64,000 nucleotides of DNA from Sporolactobacillus sp. THM7-4 (GCF_004153165.1 NZ_SEMD01000003.1:123499-187498); one strand, 5' to 3'; positions 31,646 to 47,337 are shown, counted from the first letter of the stretch. The notes: a model not told the origin generated them from the sequence alone. Program-made: numbers and translations.

Positions 31646-32719
31646 ATGTTTCAGCGGTTACAATCGTTGGAAGACCGTTATGAAAAACTGAATCAGATGC
31701 TGGCAGACCCGGAGATTATTCATGATCCGGCAAAGCTTCGAAAGTATTCGAAGGAGCAGGCGGATCTTCAGGAAACCGTAACGGTCTATCGAAAGTATAA
31801 ACAGACGGAAACAGAGCTTGAAGATGCGAAGACGATGCTTGATGATCCTCTTGACGCCGGAATGAAAGAAATGGTGCATGATGAGATTGGGCGCCTCGAG
31901 GAGGGCAAAGCGGAGCTTGAGGAACAACTTAGAAAACTGTTGATTCCAAAGGATCCGAATGACGACCGAAATGTGATTGTCGAAATCCGAGGCGCGGCCG
32001 GCGGAGACGAGGCGGCTCTGTTTGCCGGCGACCTTTTTAAAATGTATTCACGATATGCCGAAGAGCAGAACTGGAAAACGGAAGTGATTGATGCCAGCCC
32101 GAATGAAATCGGCGGTTATAAAGAGATTGTGTTCATGATTTCTGGCAAGGGTGCCTATTCCAGACTCAAATTTGAAAACGGTGCTCACCGCGTCCAGCGT
32201 GTTCCCGAGACCGAATCGGGCGGACGTATCCACACGTCAACCGCGACGGTGGCCGTTCTGCCCGAGGCTGAAGATGTCGAGTTCGAATTGAATGAAAAAG
32301 ATATTCGTGTGGACCGGTTTGCTTCAAGCGGACCAGGAGGCCAGAGCGTAAATACGACGATGTCAGCGATTCGGCTGACGCATATTCCAACCGGGATTGT
32401 TGTCTCCTGCCAGGAAGAACGTTCACAGATTAAAAACAAGGAAAAAGCAATGAAAGTGCTCCGTGCCCGCGTCTATGACAAATATCAGAAAGAAGCACAG
32501 GCAGCATACGATTCGACACGTAAATCAGCAGTCGGAACCGGCGACCGTTCAGAGCGGATCCGCACTTATAACTTTCCTCAGAACCGGGTAACGGATCATC
32601 GGATCGGTCTGACCCTTCATCAACTTGATCAGGTGATGAACGGAAAAATCGATGAGATTATCAATGCGCTGATTTTAAATGATCAGGCTAAAAGAATGGA
32701 GCAGGCAAATGCCGGATGA
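31646..32719 (+). CDS. prfA: Peptide chain release factor 1
   Basis: 357 residues. It reads UAA and UAG stop codons and triggers peptide release. The GGQ motif is in [12 protein letters not shown] (near 231), followed by [14 protein letters not shown]. The N-terminal coiled-coil and [20 protein letters not shown] are typical of RF1. ATG 31646 follows GAGGTGG and aligns with B. subtilis; a GTG at 31637 overlaps the Shine-Dalgarno. It overlaps prmC by four bases (ATGA), so the two are translationally coupled. Confidence 0.97.
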   Translation: MFQRLQSLEDRYEKLNQMLADPEIIHDPAKLRKYSKEQADLQETVTVYRKYKQTETELEDAKTMLDDPLDAGMKEMVHDEIGRLEEGKAELEEQLRKLLIPKDPNDDRNVIVEIRGAAGGDEAALFAGDLFKMYSRYAEEQNWKTEVIDASPNEIGGYKEIVFMISGKGAYSRLKFENGAHRVQRVPETESGGRIHTSTATVAVLPEAEDVEFELNEKDIRVDRFASSGPGGQSVNTTMSAIRLTHIPTGIVVSCQEERSQIKNKEKAMKVLRARVYDKYQKEAQAAYDSTRKSAVGTGDRSERIRTYNFPQNRVTDHRIGLTLHQLDQVMNGKIDEIINALILNDQAKRMEQANAG

Positions 32720-33621
32720 CATTGAAAAGATTTGAACTCCTTAAATGGGCTTCCACTTTTTTAAAAAAACATCATCGTGATGAAAATATCGGTGAAATCT
32801 TGATGTGTTACCGGCTCCACCTGAACAGGACGAATCTGCTGTCGGATATCAGGAATCCGCTCCCGGAAGAAGACGAGGCCTGGATCCGGGAGCGGGTTAC
32901 GGAACATGCCGTTAAAGGGACGCCCGTGCAGTATATGGTTGGCCAGGCGCCTTTTTACGGGCGTTATTTTAAGGTCACACCTGTTGTGCTGATTCCCCGC
33001 CAGGAAACCGAAGAACTGGTTTATCGTGTCGGGACCTGGGCGAAGAAATGGTTTTCTGAACAGCGCGGACTGACTGTCTGCGATATTGGAACAGGGAGTG
33101 GAGCCATTGCTGTCACGCTTGCTCTGGAGCACCCTGAATGGCATGTCGCGGCTGTCGATATTTCCGATGCGGCGCTCAGGATCGCGAAAGAGAATGCGAA
33201 AGAACTGGGCGCGAGTGTTGATTTCCGACAGGGGGATCTTCTGGAACCGCTTGCCGGTCAGCCGATGGACATCCTCGTCTCCAATCCTCCGTACATTACC
33301 CGGCCGGAGATGGATGTTCTGAGTGATACAGTGAAAAACTATGAGCCTCATCTGGCACTTTTTGGAGGCGACGACGGGCTTGATTTTTATCGGAGAATCC
33401 TTCAAGCGCTCCCGCGGTCGGCCGCGAAGAACCCCTGGCGCCTGATTGCCTTTGAAATTGGTGCACTTCAGGGGAAGGCGGTTAAGAATCTGATTCAGGA
33501 AACTTTTCCGGGCCGGATTGAGACTCTGACCGTTGAAAAGGATATCTCCGGACTCGATCGCAATGTCATGGCGGTAATCCGGACAGAATTGGAGGATAAA
33601 ACCTCCCGTTCCCGCGCCTGA
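32716..33621 (+). CDS. prmC: Release factor glutamine methyltransferase
   Basis: 301 residues. It methylates the glutamine of the GGQ motif in release factors using S-adenosylmethionine. An N-terminal helical domain precedes the Rossmann fold, with SAM loop [16 protein letters not shown] (near 118) and catalytic NPPYI (near 189). Coupled to prfA through ATGA. Ended by the hairpin at 33628-33686. Confidence 0.96.
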   Translation: MTLKRFELLKWASTFLKKHHRDENIGEILMCYRLHLNRTNLLSDIRNPLPEEDEAWIRERVTEHAVKGTPVQYMVGQAPFYGRYFKVTPVVLIPRQETEELVYRVGTWAKKWFSEQRGLTVCDIGTGSGAIAVTLALEHPEWHVAAVDISDAALRIAKENAKELGASVDFRQGDLLEPLAGQPMDILVSNPPYITRPEMDVLSDTVKNYEPHLALFGGDDGLDFYRRILQALPRSAAKNPWRLIAFEIGALQGKAVKNLIQETFPGRIETLTVEKDISGLDRNVMAVIRTELEDKTSRSRA

Positions 33622-33627
33622 ATCCTT

Positions 33628-33686
33628 AAAGAGCCGCCCTTCCGGGACACTCTGACCGGGGACGGTACCTGGTTCAGCGGCTTTTT
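33628..33686 (+). terminator. Terminator after prmC
   Basis: Outer stem AAAGAGCCGC / GCGGCTTTTT with a long inner hairpin, ending in five T. Confidence 0.7.
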
Positions 33687-33760
33687 CAAAACTATTTCGT
33701 CCGTTGACGTTTAGACTCCGCTCTTCCTGACAACAATGTCGGATAAGGAGGCGGACGGAA

Positions 33761-34426
33761 ATGAAAAAGTCTTTTGTTCTTATCAGTTTATTAACTATCA
33801 GTCTGGCAATCTTGTTTTTTTACACTCAGAACGACCTGACTAAAGCATCAGGCAGTCAGGGGCCGATTCCGGATGATGCCATCCGGCTGCGGATCCTGGC
33901 AAACAGCGACTCCCCGGCCGACCAGGCGGTTAAGCACAAAGTCCGCGATGCAGTCAACGCCGACATTACCGGCTGGGTAAGGGATCTGAAAACACCCCGG
34001 CAGGCGGAACAAGTAATTCGCGCTCATATGCCCGAGCTGCGGCAGACAGTGAAGGAAGCACTGAACAAGGTTCATGCCGATCGTGCTTTTTCAATGAAAT
34101 TGGGCAAAGCAGACTTTCCGACGAAAATATACGGTCAGTATGTTTATCCCGCGGGAAAATATAATGCCCTTGTGATCACACTTGGGAACGGTAAGGGTGC
34201 AAATTGGTGGTGCGTTCTTTTCCCGCCGCTCTGTTTCCTTGACTTTTCAAATGGTGAAGCGGTCAGGGCAAATCAGCCGCCCGCTAAACCCGCTGTTTCA
34301 AGGGAAAAATCCGGGATAAGCACGCAAAAGGACCGGACAGATAAGGTTCCTGCGGAAGAACACGTGGAAGTCCGTTCATTTGTCCTTGACTTTTTTTCTG
34401 GCATATGGCGTGCGGTTACCGGGTAA
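33761..34426 (+). CDS. spoIIR: Stage II sporulation protein R
   Basis: 221 residues (B. subtilis 224). Made in the forespore under sigma-F and secreted; it activates the SpoIIGA protease that processes pro-sigma-E in the mother cell. A signal-anchor helix (about 4-22) precedes IRLRILANSDSPADQAVKHKV, FPTKIYGQYVYPAGKYNALV and the signature GKGANWWCVLFPPLCFLDF. ATG 33761 follows AAGGAGG. Its place after prmC matches the Bacillales order, minus ywkF. Confidence 0.95.
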   Translation: MKKSFVLISLLTISLAILFFYTQNDLTKASGSQGPIPDDAIRLRILANSDSPADQAVKHKVRDAVNADITGWVRDLKTPRQAEQVIRAHMPELRQTVKEALNKVHADRAFSMKLGKADFPTKIYGQYVYPAGKYNALVITLGNGKGANWWCVLFPPLCFLDFSNGEAVRANQPPAKPAVSREKSGISTQKDRTDKVPAEEHVEVRSFVLDFFSGIWRAVTG

Positions 34427-34557
34427 ATGGAGGGGGCAGGAGGAGCCTGGCGGATCATCCACGGAAAGCAGGCATCTGGAGCGGAAAATAAGAGCCAGGT
34501 TGAACCGAACCAATATAAAAAATACTTATAAAGGACGGACAGAAAAGGGGCAATAGT

Positions 34558-35601
34558 ATGATTGAAACGAAACAATGGAGGGTAGATCCTGAAGCCGCTG
34601 ATCTTGAACAAGATCCGCAGATACTGGCCGCGGCCGAAGGAATCAAAAATGGAGAGGTTGTGGCCTTCCCGACGGAAACCGTATATGGTCTTGGGGCCAA
34701 TGCTAAATCCAGAGAAGCCTGCCTGAAAATCTTTGAGGCGAAAGGGCGACCGAGCGACAATCCACTGATCGTTCATGTGGCGACTTTTGAAGACGTGAGA
34801 GAAATTTGCACAGACATCAATCCGATTGCCCGAAAACTGGCAGAGGCGTTCTGGCCGGGTCCGATGACACTTGTTCTCCCGTCACGCGGCGAAGTATCGG
34901 ATGCGGTGACAGCCGGATTGTCGACGGTAGCCGTCAGGATGCCCGATCACCCGGTTGCCCGGGCTCTGATTCGTGCAGCGGGCGTTCCGATCGCGGCACC
35001 GTCCGCCAATAGCTCGGGTCGTCCGAGTCCAACCCGGGCTGAACACGTCGTAAATGATCTGAATGGCAAGATTTACGGTATTGTAGACGGCGGGGAAACG
35101 GGGGTCGGTGTTGAATCGACTGTCGTTGACTGTACAACAACTCCGGTCACAATTCTTCGTCCAGGCGGTATCTCCCGTGAGCAGCTGACCGAAGTCATCG
35201 GACTGGTGGCAAGCGATCCGGCCATGGTACGTTCAGATCAAACGCCCAAAGCCCCGGGAATGAAATACAGGCATTACGCCCCTGAGGCGATGATGTATCT
35301 GGTCCCGGGGGGAAAAGAGCGAATCACGGAACTCGTTAAGAATGAGAAAGAAAATGGCCGGCGGGTCGGTGTATTGACAACGGAGGAACACCTGAACAGC
35401 TATCCCCGTGCTGATATCGTTCTATCCTGCGGGAAAAGAGCGGAGCCGGAAAGCGTCGCCCACAGCCTTTTCGCCGTTCTGCGGGAATTTGATAAGAGGA
35501 AAGTCGACGTCATTTACAGTGAGACGTTTTCCGAAACGGGAATCGGCAAGGCAATCATGAACCGACTGTCGAAGGCCGCTTCCGGTCGAGTTATTGAGTG
35601 A
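34558..35601 (+). CDS. ywlC: L-threonylcarbamoyladenylate synthase (Sua5 type)
   Basis: 347 residues. It makes threonylcarbamoyl-AMP from threonine, bicarbonate and ATP for the t6A37 modification of ANN-decoding tRNAs. The YrdC/Sua5 catalytic domain (residues about 20-205) has VAFPTETVYGLGANA, KGRPSDNPLIVHV and APSANSSGRPSPT. A Sua5 C-terminal domain (about 215-345) makes it the two-domain form. AAAGGGG precedes ATG 34558. Confidence 0.95.
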   Translation: MIETKQWRVDPEAADLEQDPQILAAAEGIKNGEVVAFPTETVYGLGANAKSREACLKIFEAKGRPSDNPLIVHVATFEDVREICTDINPIARKLAEAFWPGPMTLVLPSRGEVSDAVTAGLSTVAVRMPDHPVARALIRAAGVPIAAPSANSSGRPSPTRAEHVVNDLNGKIYGIVDGGETGVGVESTVVDCTTTPVTILRPGGISREQLTEVIGLVASDPAMVRSDQTPKAPGMKYRHYAPEAMMYLVPGGKERITELVKNEKENGRRVGVLTTEEHLNSYPRADIVLSCGKRAEPESVAHSLFAVLREFDKRKVDVIYSETFSETGIGKAIMNRLSKAASGRVIE

Positions 35602-35728
35602 AATGATAAGACCTTTACGGATTTTCACGCGGCTCCGTTTCTTTCAGACCGGGCCAAATGCCGGGAATACAGCTCCTGTCATTCAATTTAACGTCTTCTA
35701 TTGGCACGCGCAAATCTGAAGAGTAAAA

Positions 35729-35786
35729 GCAGAACGGTCCCTCTTCTTTTAAAAAGAAGACTGGGACCGTTCCGCCTTTTTTAAGA
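35729..35786 (+). terminator. Long terminator hairpin between ywlC and mntP
   Basis: AGAACGGTCCC / GGGACCGTTC with an inner TTCTTTT / AAAAGAA arm, followed by CGCCTTTTTT. Confidence 0.85.
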
Positions 35787-35912
35787 GAAAAAAACGTGCC
35801 GTGCCCGGATAAAGAAAGCAGAATGCCATATCTGGATAACCTGGATAACCGCCTTCTAAAGTGCAGGGGACATGCATAGATTGACAGTATGGTACGAGAA
35901 GGAGGAGCGGGC

Positions 35913-36482
35913 ATGGCGCAGGACATGATCAGTGAAGGGATTACTCTATCCATGATGGCACTTGCCCTTGGCATGGATGCCTTTTCCGTATGCATGGGGA
36001 TGGGCATGACCACCTTCAGATTAAGGCAAATAGCGAAAGCTGGTGCACTGATCGGCGCTTTTCATGCCCTTATGCCACTTGCCGGCATGTTTCTCGGACA
36101 ACTTTTATCACAGCATTTTGGATCGATCGCCGGCAAAGCAGGAGGTGTGCTGTTGATGCTGATCGGCAGTCAGATGATCCTCTCACTGGTCAGTCAGAAT
36201 CATGACCGAATAGAAAAAATGTATTCTACGGATACAGGGCTTATCCTTTTTGCGATCGGTGTCAGTATCGACAGCTTTTCTGTCGGACTGAGTATGGGCA
36301 TATTCGGCGCACGCGTACTCGCGACGATTATTTTATTCGGGCTTTCCAGTATGATTCTGGCCTGGGCCGGGTTCTTCGTCGGAAGGAGAAGCCAAAGAGT
36401 CCTCGGCCGTTACGGAGAAGCACTGGGCGGCGTTATTCTGTTCATCTTCGGGGTGAAAATTCTTTTTCATCTTCACCTGTAG
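35913..36482 (+). CDS. mntP: Manganese efflux pump MntP
   Basis: 189 residues with six membrane helices in two inverted triplets. It exports Mn2+. The paired acidic motifs ALALGMDAFSVCMGMG and IGVSIDSFSVGLSMG are conserved. ATG 35913 lies seven bases after GGAGG. In B. subtilis (ywlD) the next genes are ywlE and rpiB (ywlF), both missing here. I see no yybP-ykoY manganese riboswitch in the 310-bp leader. Confidence 0.92.
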   Translation: MAQDMISEGITLSMMALALGMDAFSVCMGMGMTTFRLRQIAKAGALIGAFHALMPLAGMFLGQLLSQHFGSIAGKAGGVLLMLIGSQMILSLVSQNHDRIEKMYSTDTGLILFAIGVSIDSFSVGLSMGIFGARVLATIILFGLSSMILAWAGFFVGRRSQRVLGRYGEALGGVILFIFGVKILFHLHL

Positions 36483-36698
36483 CTCATTGATGCCATGAAC
36501 CAAAAACGTACAGGCTTCGTCAATTTTGGAAATCCTGATTTGGGAAACGGCGAGCATTTCCCGGGAAATTGTCGAATCAGCAGCTTTCCCAGTATATACC
36601 TTCTTTTGGATATTCTTAAAAATACCGATTGATGTCCAAACTGCTATAATGGAGACTGAGAGAAGTTACAGAATATCTGTACAAGAAGGGAATAACGA

Positions 36699-37277
36699 AT
36701 GGAAGCACTCAATCAGGAGATTATAGATGAACTGAGCCGCGCCCTGGGCGATCTGAAAAGAGCGATGAGTTTTGATTCCCGCCATTTGCTTGTTCTTGGC
36801 TGCAGCACGAGTGAAGTCGGTGGACGACGGATCGGGACATCCGGCTCTCTGGACACAGCTGCGTCAATCTATCATGCTTTGTTAACCTTTCATAATCAGA
36901 CGGGTGTTCATTTTGCCTTTCAGTGTTGTGAACATTTGAACCGCGCACTCGTCATCGACCGCAAAGAAGCAGAACGGCGGGGGTTTGAACAAGTCTCCGT
37001 CCGTCCGGTCAGGCATGCGGGCGGGGCAATGGCGACCTATGCCTATGAGCACCTTGCCGATCCGGTTGTCGTTGAATTTATCAAGGCCGATGGGGGATTG
37101 GATATCGGTGATACACTGATCGGCATGCATCTGAAGCATGTTGCGGTTCCTGTCAGAAGTGAAGTCAAAGCGATCGGTCAGGCTCACCTGACGATGGCAA
37201 GAACACGGCCCAAACTCATCGGCGGGGAACGGGCTGTTTACCCGGAACCGGAAAGTGCAGGAAAGCGTGACTGTTGA
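36699..37277 (+). CDS. ywlG: YwlG, TIGR01440/DUF436 family protein
   Basis: 192 residues of an unassigned cytosolic family kept next to glyA in Bacillales. Conserved blocks are [43 protein letters not shown] and [18 protein letters not shown]. The paired cysteines and histidines suggest a metal or thiol site, but no activity is established. ATG 36699. A strong hairpin at 37289-37329 follows. Confidence 0.9.
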   Translation: MEALNQEIIDELSRALGDLKRAMSFDSRHLLVLGCSTSEVGGRRIGTSGSLDTAASIYHALLTFHNQTGVHFAFQCCEHLNRALVIDRKEAERRGFEQVSVRPVRHAGGAMATYAYEHLADPVVVEFIKADGGLDIGDTLIGMHLKHVAVPVRSEVKAIGQAHLTMARTRPKLIGGERAVYPEPESAGKRDC

Positions 37278-37288
37278 ATTCTATTGGA

Positions 37289-37329
37289 AAACGCGCGTCT
37301 TCACCTGTTTTGGTGATTGACGCGCGTTT
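37289..37329 (+). terminator. Hairpin after ywlG
   Basis: AAACGCGCGTC / GACGCGCGTTT with inner CACC / GGTG; the T tract after it is weak. Confidence 0.6.
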
Positions 37330-37479
37330 CAGTCTTCTTTACGTTTTTATTAGCTCCGGGTGGCGATTTAAAATAAAAATCAGCATCCTTTAATGTAGTC
37401 TAAAAATAAAGGCGATTTTAAAGACAAAATATGATAAACTTTATTTGAATCAGACTTGAGAGGAGTTGCACGCAAATCC

Positions 37480-38736
37480 ATGAAGGCAATTGAAGCGCAA
37501 GATCCTGAAGTGTTCAAGGCAATTGAGAAGGAATTGGGAAGGCAGAGAAGCAAAATTGAACTGATTGCTTCTGAAAATTTTGTCAGCCGTGCGGTTCTCG
37601 AAGCAGCCGGATCTGTTCTGACCAACAAGTACGCAGAAGGTTATCCCGGCCATCGCTATTATGGCGGCTGCGAGTTTGTCGACGTTGTTGAAAACCTGGC
37701 GAGAGACCGGGCCTTAAAACTTTTCGGTGCCGACCATGTTAACGTTCAGCCTCACTCAGGAGCACAGGCGAACATGGCTGTTTATGAAACCATACTTGAA
37801 CCGGGAGATACGGTATTGGGGATGAGACTTGCACACGGCGGCCACCTGACACACGGCAGTCCGGTCAATTTCAGCGGTCACCTGTATCACTTCGTTGATT
37901 ACGGGGTGACCAAAGACACGCAGCGGATTGATTTCGATGAAGTGAGAAGCCAGGCACTTAAATATAAACCGAAACTGATTGTTGCCGGTGCGAGCGCGTA
38001 CCCGCGGATCATTGATTTTAAAAAATTCCGTGAAATCGCCGATGAGATCGGTGCTTATCTGATGGTCGACATGGCGCATATCGCCGGTCTTGTTGCAGCG
38101 GGTCTTCATCCGAGCCCGATTCCTTACTGTGATTTTGTTACGACAACAACCCACAAGACATTGCGCGGGCCCCGTGGCGGGATGATTTTCTGCAAAGAAA
38201 AATTTGCCAGAAAGCTGGACAAAGCCATCTTCCCGGGTATTCAGGGAGGACCATTAATGCATATTATCGCCGCCAAAGCCGTTGCTTTCGGCGAAGCGCT
38301 TCAACCGTCATTTAAAGAATATGCAGGTCAGATAGTTTCTAATGCCAGGACATTTGCCGAAGCACTCCAGAAACGCGGCCTGACGCTTGTATCCGGAGGT
38401 ACAGACAATCATCTGGTACTTGTCGACCTTCGAAACCTCGGCATCACGGGTAAAAAAGCAGAAGCCGTGCTTGACGGGATCGGAATCACAACGAACAAGA
38501 ACGCCATTCCGTTTGATCCTGAAAAACCGTTTGTGACGAGCGGCATCCGTATGGGTACTCCGGCGGTGACAACCCGCGGGTTTAAAGAAGAAGATATGAT
38601 AGAAGTGGCCGATATTATCGCAAGGACACTGAAGAGTCCTGAAGACGAAGCGACCCTTGCCCAATCGGCGGAACGTGTCAGCGTGCTGACAAAGAAACAT
38701 CCTCTCTATGCAGAAGAAACGGGTACAATTGCCTGA
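37480..38736 (+). CDS. glyA: Serine hydroxymethyltransferase
   Basis: 418 residues. A PLP enzyme converting serine and tetrahydrofolate to glycine and methylene-THF. [48 protein letters not shown] and the PLP lysine in [14 protein letters not shown] (near 226). Start: ATG 37480 matches the family N-terminus, though AGGAG lies 14 bases away, unusually far; TTG 37456 has no Shine-Dalgarno. Terminator at 38770-38790. Confidence 0.97.
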   Translation: MKAIEAQDPEVFKAIEKELGRQRSKIELIASENFVSRAVLEAAGSVLTNKYAEGYPGHRYYGGCEFVDVVENLARDRALKLFGADHVNVQPHSGAQANMAVYETILEPGDTVLGMRLAHGGHLTHGSPVNFSGHLYHFVDYGVTKDTQRIDFDEVRSQALKYKPKLIVAGASAYPRIIDFKKFREIADEIGAYLMVDMAHIAGLVAAGLHPSPIPYCDFVTTTTHKTLRGPRGGMIFCKEKFARKLDKAIFPGIQGGPLMHIIAAKAVAFGEALQPSFKEYAGQIVSNARTFAEALQKRGLTLVSGGTDNHLVLVDLRNLGITGKKAEAVLDGIGITTNKNAIPFDPEKPFVTSGIRMGTPAVTTRGFKEEDMIEVADIIARTLKSPEDEATLAQSAERVSVLTKKHPLYAEETGTIA

Positions 38737-38769
38737 TGGTTAATGAATGAATCAATAATACTGTAAGCC

Positions 38770-38790
38770 AGGGGCTGAGGCCCCTATTTT
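38770..38790 (+). terminator. Terminator after glyA
   Basis: AGGGGC / GCCCCT stem, TGAG loop, then TATTTT. Confidence 0.75.
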
Positions 38791-38862
38791 AATGCTTTAT
38801 TGCACATAATAGACGAGAATAAGTCAAATGTAAGGTAAAGATTAAGCAGGGAGGCAAGACAT

Positions 38863-39492
38863 ATGGGGAAATTAGTCGTCCTCAATCATCCTTTGATTCA
38901 GCACAAGCTGACGATGATTCGCGACCATAGAACGGGTACCAAAGCATTCCGTGAATTGGTCGACGAAGTCGCTACTCTGATGGCCTTCGAAATTACGCGT
39001 GACCTGAGCCTCGAGGAAGTGGAAGTCCAGACACCGGTCGCAAAAGCAAAGGCCTTCAGGATTGCAGGAAAGAAACTGGGTATTATTCCGATCCTTCGGG
39101 CAGGACTGGGGATGGTGAATGGGGTTCTGCAGCTGATTCCGGCTGCAAAAGTCGGCCATGTTGGTCTTTACAGGGATCCGGAGACGCTTAAACCGGTTGA
39201 GTATTATGTCAAGCTGCCGCAGGATATTTCTGAGAGAGACCTGATTATTGTGGACCCGATGCTGGCAACGGGGGGCTCGGCATCAGCGGCAATTACTTCC
39301 CTTAAAGAGCGCGGAGGGGTTAACATTAAACTGATGTGTCTGATCGGAGCTCCCGAAGGCGTCAAAGCGGTTCAGGAGGCCCATCCGGACGTTGACATTT
39401 ATCTTGCAGCGCTTGATGAAAAGCTTAACGAACATGGCTATATCGTTCCCGGTCTCGGCGATGCCGGCGACCGGCTGTTCGGCACGAAATAA
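38863..39492 (+). CDS. upp: Uracil phosphoribosyltransferase
   Basis: 209 residues. It converts uracil and PRPP to UMP (salvage). PRPP-binding loop [15 protein letters not shown] (about 126-140), the N-terminal [14 protein letters not shown] and the uracil-binding C-terminus [20 protein letters not shown] are complete. GGGAGGC precedes ATG 38863. Its place between glyA and the atp operon is conserved. Confidence 0.97.
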   Translation: MGKLVVLNHPLIQHKLTMIRDHRTGTKAFRELVDEVATLMAFEITRDLSLEEVEVQTPVAKAKAFRIAGKKLGIIPILRAGLGMVNGVLQLIPAAKVGHVGLYRDPETLKPVEYYVKLPQDISERDLIIVDPMLATGGSASAAITSLKERGGVNIKLMCLIGAPEGVKAVQEAHPDVDIYLAALDEKLNEHGYIVPGLGDAGDRLFGTK

Positions 39493-39902
39493 TTAAACCT
39501 CGATAATCAGTAAAGAGCAGGTATTTTAATGCCGGCTGAACCACTGCAAAATTTTCGATAATTGTCTACCGGAATACCGGATATCATTTCGTGAGCAAAG
39601 AAGAATAATTGAAGAAATATCTTTTCAGAAACAGATAAATATCGTGATATTATTTTCATTGTTGGTGATTTGTCACAATTTCACTGTTCCGTCAGAAACA
39701 AAAGTGATTAGAATTCTATTTATAGAGAAATAATGAAAACTCGGCGAAGCCAAATTCCCGGACAAGGGCTAAGCTTTCGTTTTTCTCATCACTTGTCACT
39801 GCTGACCTTATCCTTTATACTTTCTTATTTGTACGGGAAAAGACATCTTTTACTTTTGTCCGCAGCAATGCAATGACCTGAGTCACAAGTTTTGATTTGG
39901 TG
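39493..39902. other. Intergenic region between upp and the atp promoter
   Basis: About 410 AT-rich bases, with no gene supported. A block near 39750-39790 (GGCGAAGCC, AAGGGCTAAGC) might fold but has no recognised motif. Confidence 0.35.
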
Positions 39903-39932
39903 TTGACATTAAGACAGCGCTTTCGCTAAAAT
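39903..39932 (+). promoter_or_regulatory. Promoter of the atp operon
   Basis: TTGACA (39903-39908), 18-bp spacer, TAAAAT (39927-39932). The leader to the first gene is about 250 bases. Confidence 0.7.
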
Positions 39933-40191
39933 GTAAATGAATGTTTTTTTTGCGTAAGAACAGGTATTTTTTTAATTCTTCATGTAAAAAATCGTTCTAT
40001 CGACCGCAAGATGGCCGGCTCCCTTGTGAAGAATCTGTGTCGAGTCTCATTTTAGTGTCTTTTTTTGCGAAGAACTGTATCATGCTTCGGTAAGTGATGA
40101 AGATCGATCTCGAGATTAAGAAGTTTTTACACAGACTGAAGCCATGTAATTGCCAGTTTAACAACAAAACAAGCCGAAAGGGGCCATCAGG

Positions 40192-40413
40192 ATGCCGAAA
40201 AAAAACAACATGAATCCATGGCAAATGGCTGGTATGGTCAGCTCTATGGGTTTTGAGATTTTCGCTTTTATTCTGGTGGGTTCTATCGGAGGAAGATATT
40301 TGGACAACCGTTTTGGCTTTGCCCATCTGTGGCTTCCTGTAGGGGCTGTTGCCGGTTTTCTGTTTGGACTGCTGAGCTGTTACTATACATTGAAATCTTT
40401 TACAAAGGATTGA
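40192..40413 (+). CDS. atpZ: AtpZ/AtpI-family small membrane protein (first gene of atp operon)
   Basis: 73 residues with two membrane helices (about 13-33 and 43-66) of the AtpZ/AtpI family. SSMGFEIFAFILVGSIGGRYLD is typical. In alkaliphilic Bacillus AtpZ works with AtpI in c-ring assembly and Mg2+ uptake. It begins with ATG after GAAAGGGG and ends six bases before atpI, so both small proteins are in the operon; B. subtilis has only AtpI. Confidence 0.85.
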   Translation: MPKKNNMNPWQMAGMVSSMGFEIFAFILVGSIGGRYLDNRFGFAHLWLPVGAVAGFLFGLLSCYYTLKSFTKD

Positions 40414-40419
40414 TCCGCG

Positions 40420-40866
40420 ATGGATTCCGTTTCGGCGCGATCTTCCCGAATTATTTTTATGGTTTCTGTCTCGTACATTCTTATTTTTGGGTTAATCTGG
40501 TTATTGAGTCCGATGAAAGCTCTTGCCGGCGGCTTTCTGCTTGGCGGATTAATCAGTTTATATAATATTTATCACTTGTCATTACGTCTTAGAATGGCCG
40601 GACTTCGGGTTATACGCGGTTCCCGCAGATTAACCGGACTGCACCTGATGGTAAGAGTGCTCGCGGTCGTTTTCGGCGCGCTTCTGGTCTATCGTTTTCC
40701 GACCCGGATAGACTATCGTTCATTTGTTCTTTCTCTCTTATTTGGCTATATTCTTCTTGTGGCGGTGACAAGCTTCTGTTATTTAAGAAAAAAGACTTTT
40801 TCAGATGAAGGGGGTGAGACTCTTGGATCTGACTCCGAAAGTGAAATTTCTCGGCCTGACGTTTGA
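40420..40866 (+). CDS. atpI: ATP synthase subunit I
   Basis: 148 residues, four membrane helices, ATP synthase I family: a c-ring assembly chaperone. Hydrophobic segments lie near 11-28, 33-52, 72-89 and 100-120. The C-terminal 20 residues are acidic and their codons overlap the start of atpB by 44 bases in another frame. ATG 40420 is preceded by the atpZ stop; translational coupling is likely. Confidence 0.85.
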   Translation: MDSVSARSSRIIFMVSVSYILIFGLIWLLSPMKALAGGFLLGGLISLYNIYHLSLRLRMAGLRVIRGSRRLTGLHLMVRVLAVVFGALLVYRFPTRIDYRSFVLSLLFGYILLVAVTSFCYLRKKTFSDEGGETLGSDSESEISRPDV

Positions 40867-41563
40867 TGTGACGCTGATGATCGGGACGGTTGTTTCCGCC
40901 CTGATCGTTATGCTGATTGTTTTATTTATGACACGGCGTTTGAGCATGAGACCTTCGGGAAAACAGAACCTGATGGAGTATATCATTGATTTTGTCAGCG
41001 GAATTACCGGTATGATGCTGGAGAAGAAGCAGGCAGCAAAGTATTTAAGCTTTGCGCTGACCACTTTTTTGTTTATTCTGGTGGCGAATATGCTCGGCGT
41101 CATCGTTATGATTACGTCGACAGTACATGGCCCGATACCTTCTCTCGGGATTACTCAGTCCATGCTGGCGAAAACCGACACGGTCAGCTGGTTTAAATCA
41201 CCGACGTCGGATATTAACCTGACAGTCGCTCTGGCAGGCGCGATTTTTCTCTATTGCCATTTTGCCGGCTTTTTCAGAAGCCCGGGCGGTTATCTCAAGC
41301 ATTACGTAAAGCCGTACTGGTGGATGCTGCCGCTTCATCTGATTGATGAATTATCGAAACCGGCGACACATGCGGCACGACTCTGGGCAAACATTTTTGC
41401 CGGTGAAGTGCTGATCCTCATCCTGCGCGAAGGGGCATTTTACTTTACCGCAATCCCGCTGTTTGCATGGATGGGCTTTTCCGTGTTCGTTGGCTGTATC
41501 CAGGCCTATATTTTTACGGTCCTGGCCATGGTTTATATTGCTCAGAAAGTGGGAGATGAATAA
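40823..41563 (+). CDS. atpB: ATP synthase subunit a
   Basis: About 246 residues. The membrane stator subunit that forms the proton half-channels against the c-ring. The essential arginine lies in HAARLWANIFAGEVL, and FVGCIQAYIFTVLAMVYI ends the channel helix. The TTG at 40823 sits seven bases after AAGGGGGTGAG and gives MDLTPKVKFLGLTFD, the family-like N-terminus; the ATG at 40805 is within the Shine-Dalgarno region. Confidence 0.93.
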   Translation: MDLTPKVKFLGLTFDVTLMIGTVVSALIVMLIVLFMTRRLSMRPSGKQNLMEYIIDFVSGITGMMLEKKQAAKYLSFALTTFLFILVANMLGVIVMITSTVHGPIPSLGITQSMLAKTDTVSWFKSPTSDINLTVALAGAIFLYCHFAGFFRSPGGYLKHYVKPYWWMLPLHLIDELSKPATHAARLWANIFAGEVLILILREGAFYFTAIPLFAWMGFSVFVGCIQAYIFTVLAMVYIAQKVGDE

Positions 41564-41623
41564 CCCGTCTCCGGGCTTTATTCGAGCGTCAAAAACATAG
41601 ACAAACTTAGGAGGAATCTTTCA

Positions 41624-41851
41624 ATGAGTCTTACAGTTCTAGCTGGTGGTATTATGATCGCATTTGGTGCTCTTGCAGCAGGTATTGGTAATGGTATTCT
41701 GTTCAGCCGCTACCTTGAAGGTGTTTCCCGTCAGCCTGAAGCCCAGGGTACACTTTTTGGACAATCGATGATCGCTCTTGGTCTTGTTGAAGCGTTGCCG
41801 ATCATTTCAATCGCGTTCGGTATCCTGGTACTTTTCGGCATTATTGGTTAA
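41624..41851 (+). CDS. atpE: ATP synthase subunit c
   Basis: 75 residues, a two-helix hairpin that assembles into the rotor ring. The proton-binding carboxylate is Glu56 in GLVEALPII, followed by Ala rather than Ser, so no Na+-binding signature. The polar loop is SRQPEAQG. ATG 41624 follows AGGAGGAA, a strong site fitting the high c-subunit demand. Confidence 0.96.
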   Translation: MSLTVLAGGIMIAFGALAAGIGNGILFSRYLEGVSRQPEAQGTLFGQSMIALGLVEALPIISIAFGILVLFGIIG

Positions 41852-41944
41852 GCAGAACCAGTCATTCATAAAGCTCGATAATCTTCGCCAGCCTGTACCT
41901 GGAAAAGCAAGCGAATCTGTAGATTGAAAGGAGTGGCAAGAGCT

Positions 41945-42429
41945 GTGATATCATTTTCTATTGGAGATATTGTTTTCCAATTAGTAATTTTCCTTCTTTT
42001 GATGGTGTTTGTTGCCTGGGTTGGCGTCAAGCCGGTCATCGCCATTATGGATAAACGGAAAAAGTATATAAATAATGAAATTTCCGAAGCCGAAAAAAGT
42101 CGTAAAGAATCCGAAGACTATCTGGCTAAGCAAAAAGAAGAGCTGGACAAGGTTCGTGAGGAATCCCGCTCGATGATTGAACAGGCAAAACGTCAGGCGG
42201 CGACTGAGGCACAGGGAATTATCGATGCAGCAAAGAATCGTTCGGACCGGTTGATTAAGGAAGCACATGAGGAAATCAATCGTGAGAAAGAAAAAGCGGT
42301 GGCTTCGCTTCGTGACGAAGTAGCCGATCTCTCCGTCCTCCTTGCATCGAAAGTGCTTGAAAAGGAAGTCAATGCCAGCGACTATACGAAAGAAATCGAT
42401 CAATTGATAAAGCAAGTGGGGAATCAGCG

Positions 42430-42433
<4 letters not shown>
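41945..42433 (+). CDS. atpF: ATP synthase subunit b
   Basis: About 162 residues. The peripheral stalk: one N-terminal membrane helix (about 6-26) and a long charged coiled coil. The GTG at 41945 lies eight bases after AAAGGAGTGG and gives MISFSIGDIVFQLVIF; reading from 41924 would place the Shine-Dalgarno inside the gene. Overlaps atpH by four bases (ATGA). Confidence 0.93.
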
Positions 42434-44497
<2,064 letters not shown>

Positions 44498-44551
44498 AGG
44501 CGTCACGTATTGGCCTTCAATGCTGAATCGCTTTAAAAGGTGGTGAACGAA

Positions 44552-46866
<2,315 letters not shown>

Positions 46867-46878
46867 GGTGAAGTCTGA

Positions 46879-47337
<459 letters not shown>
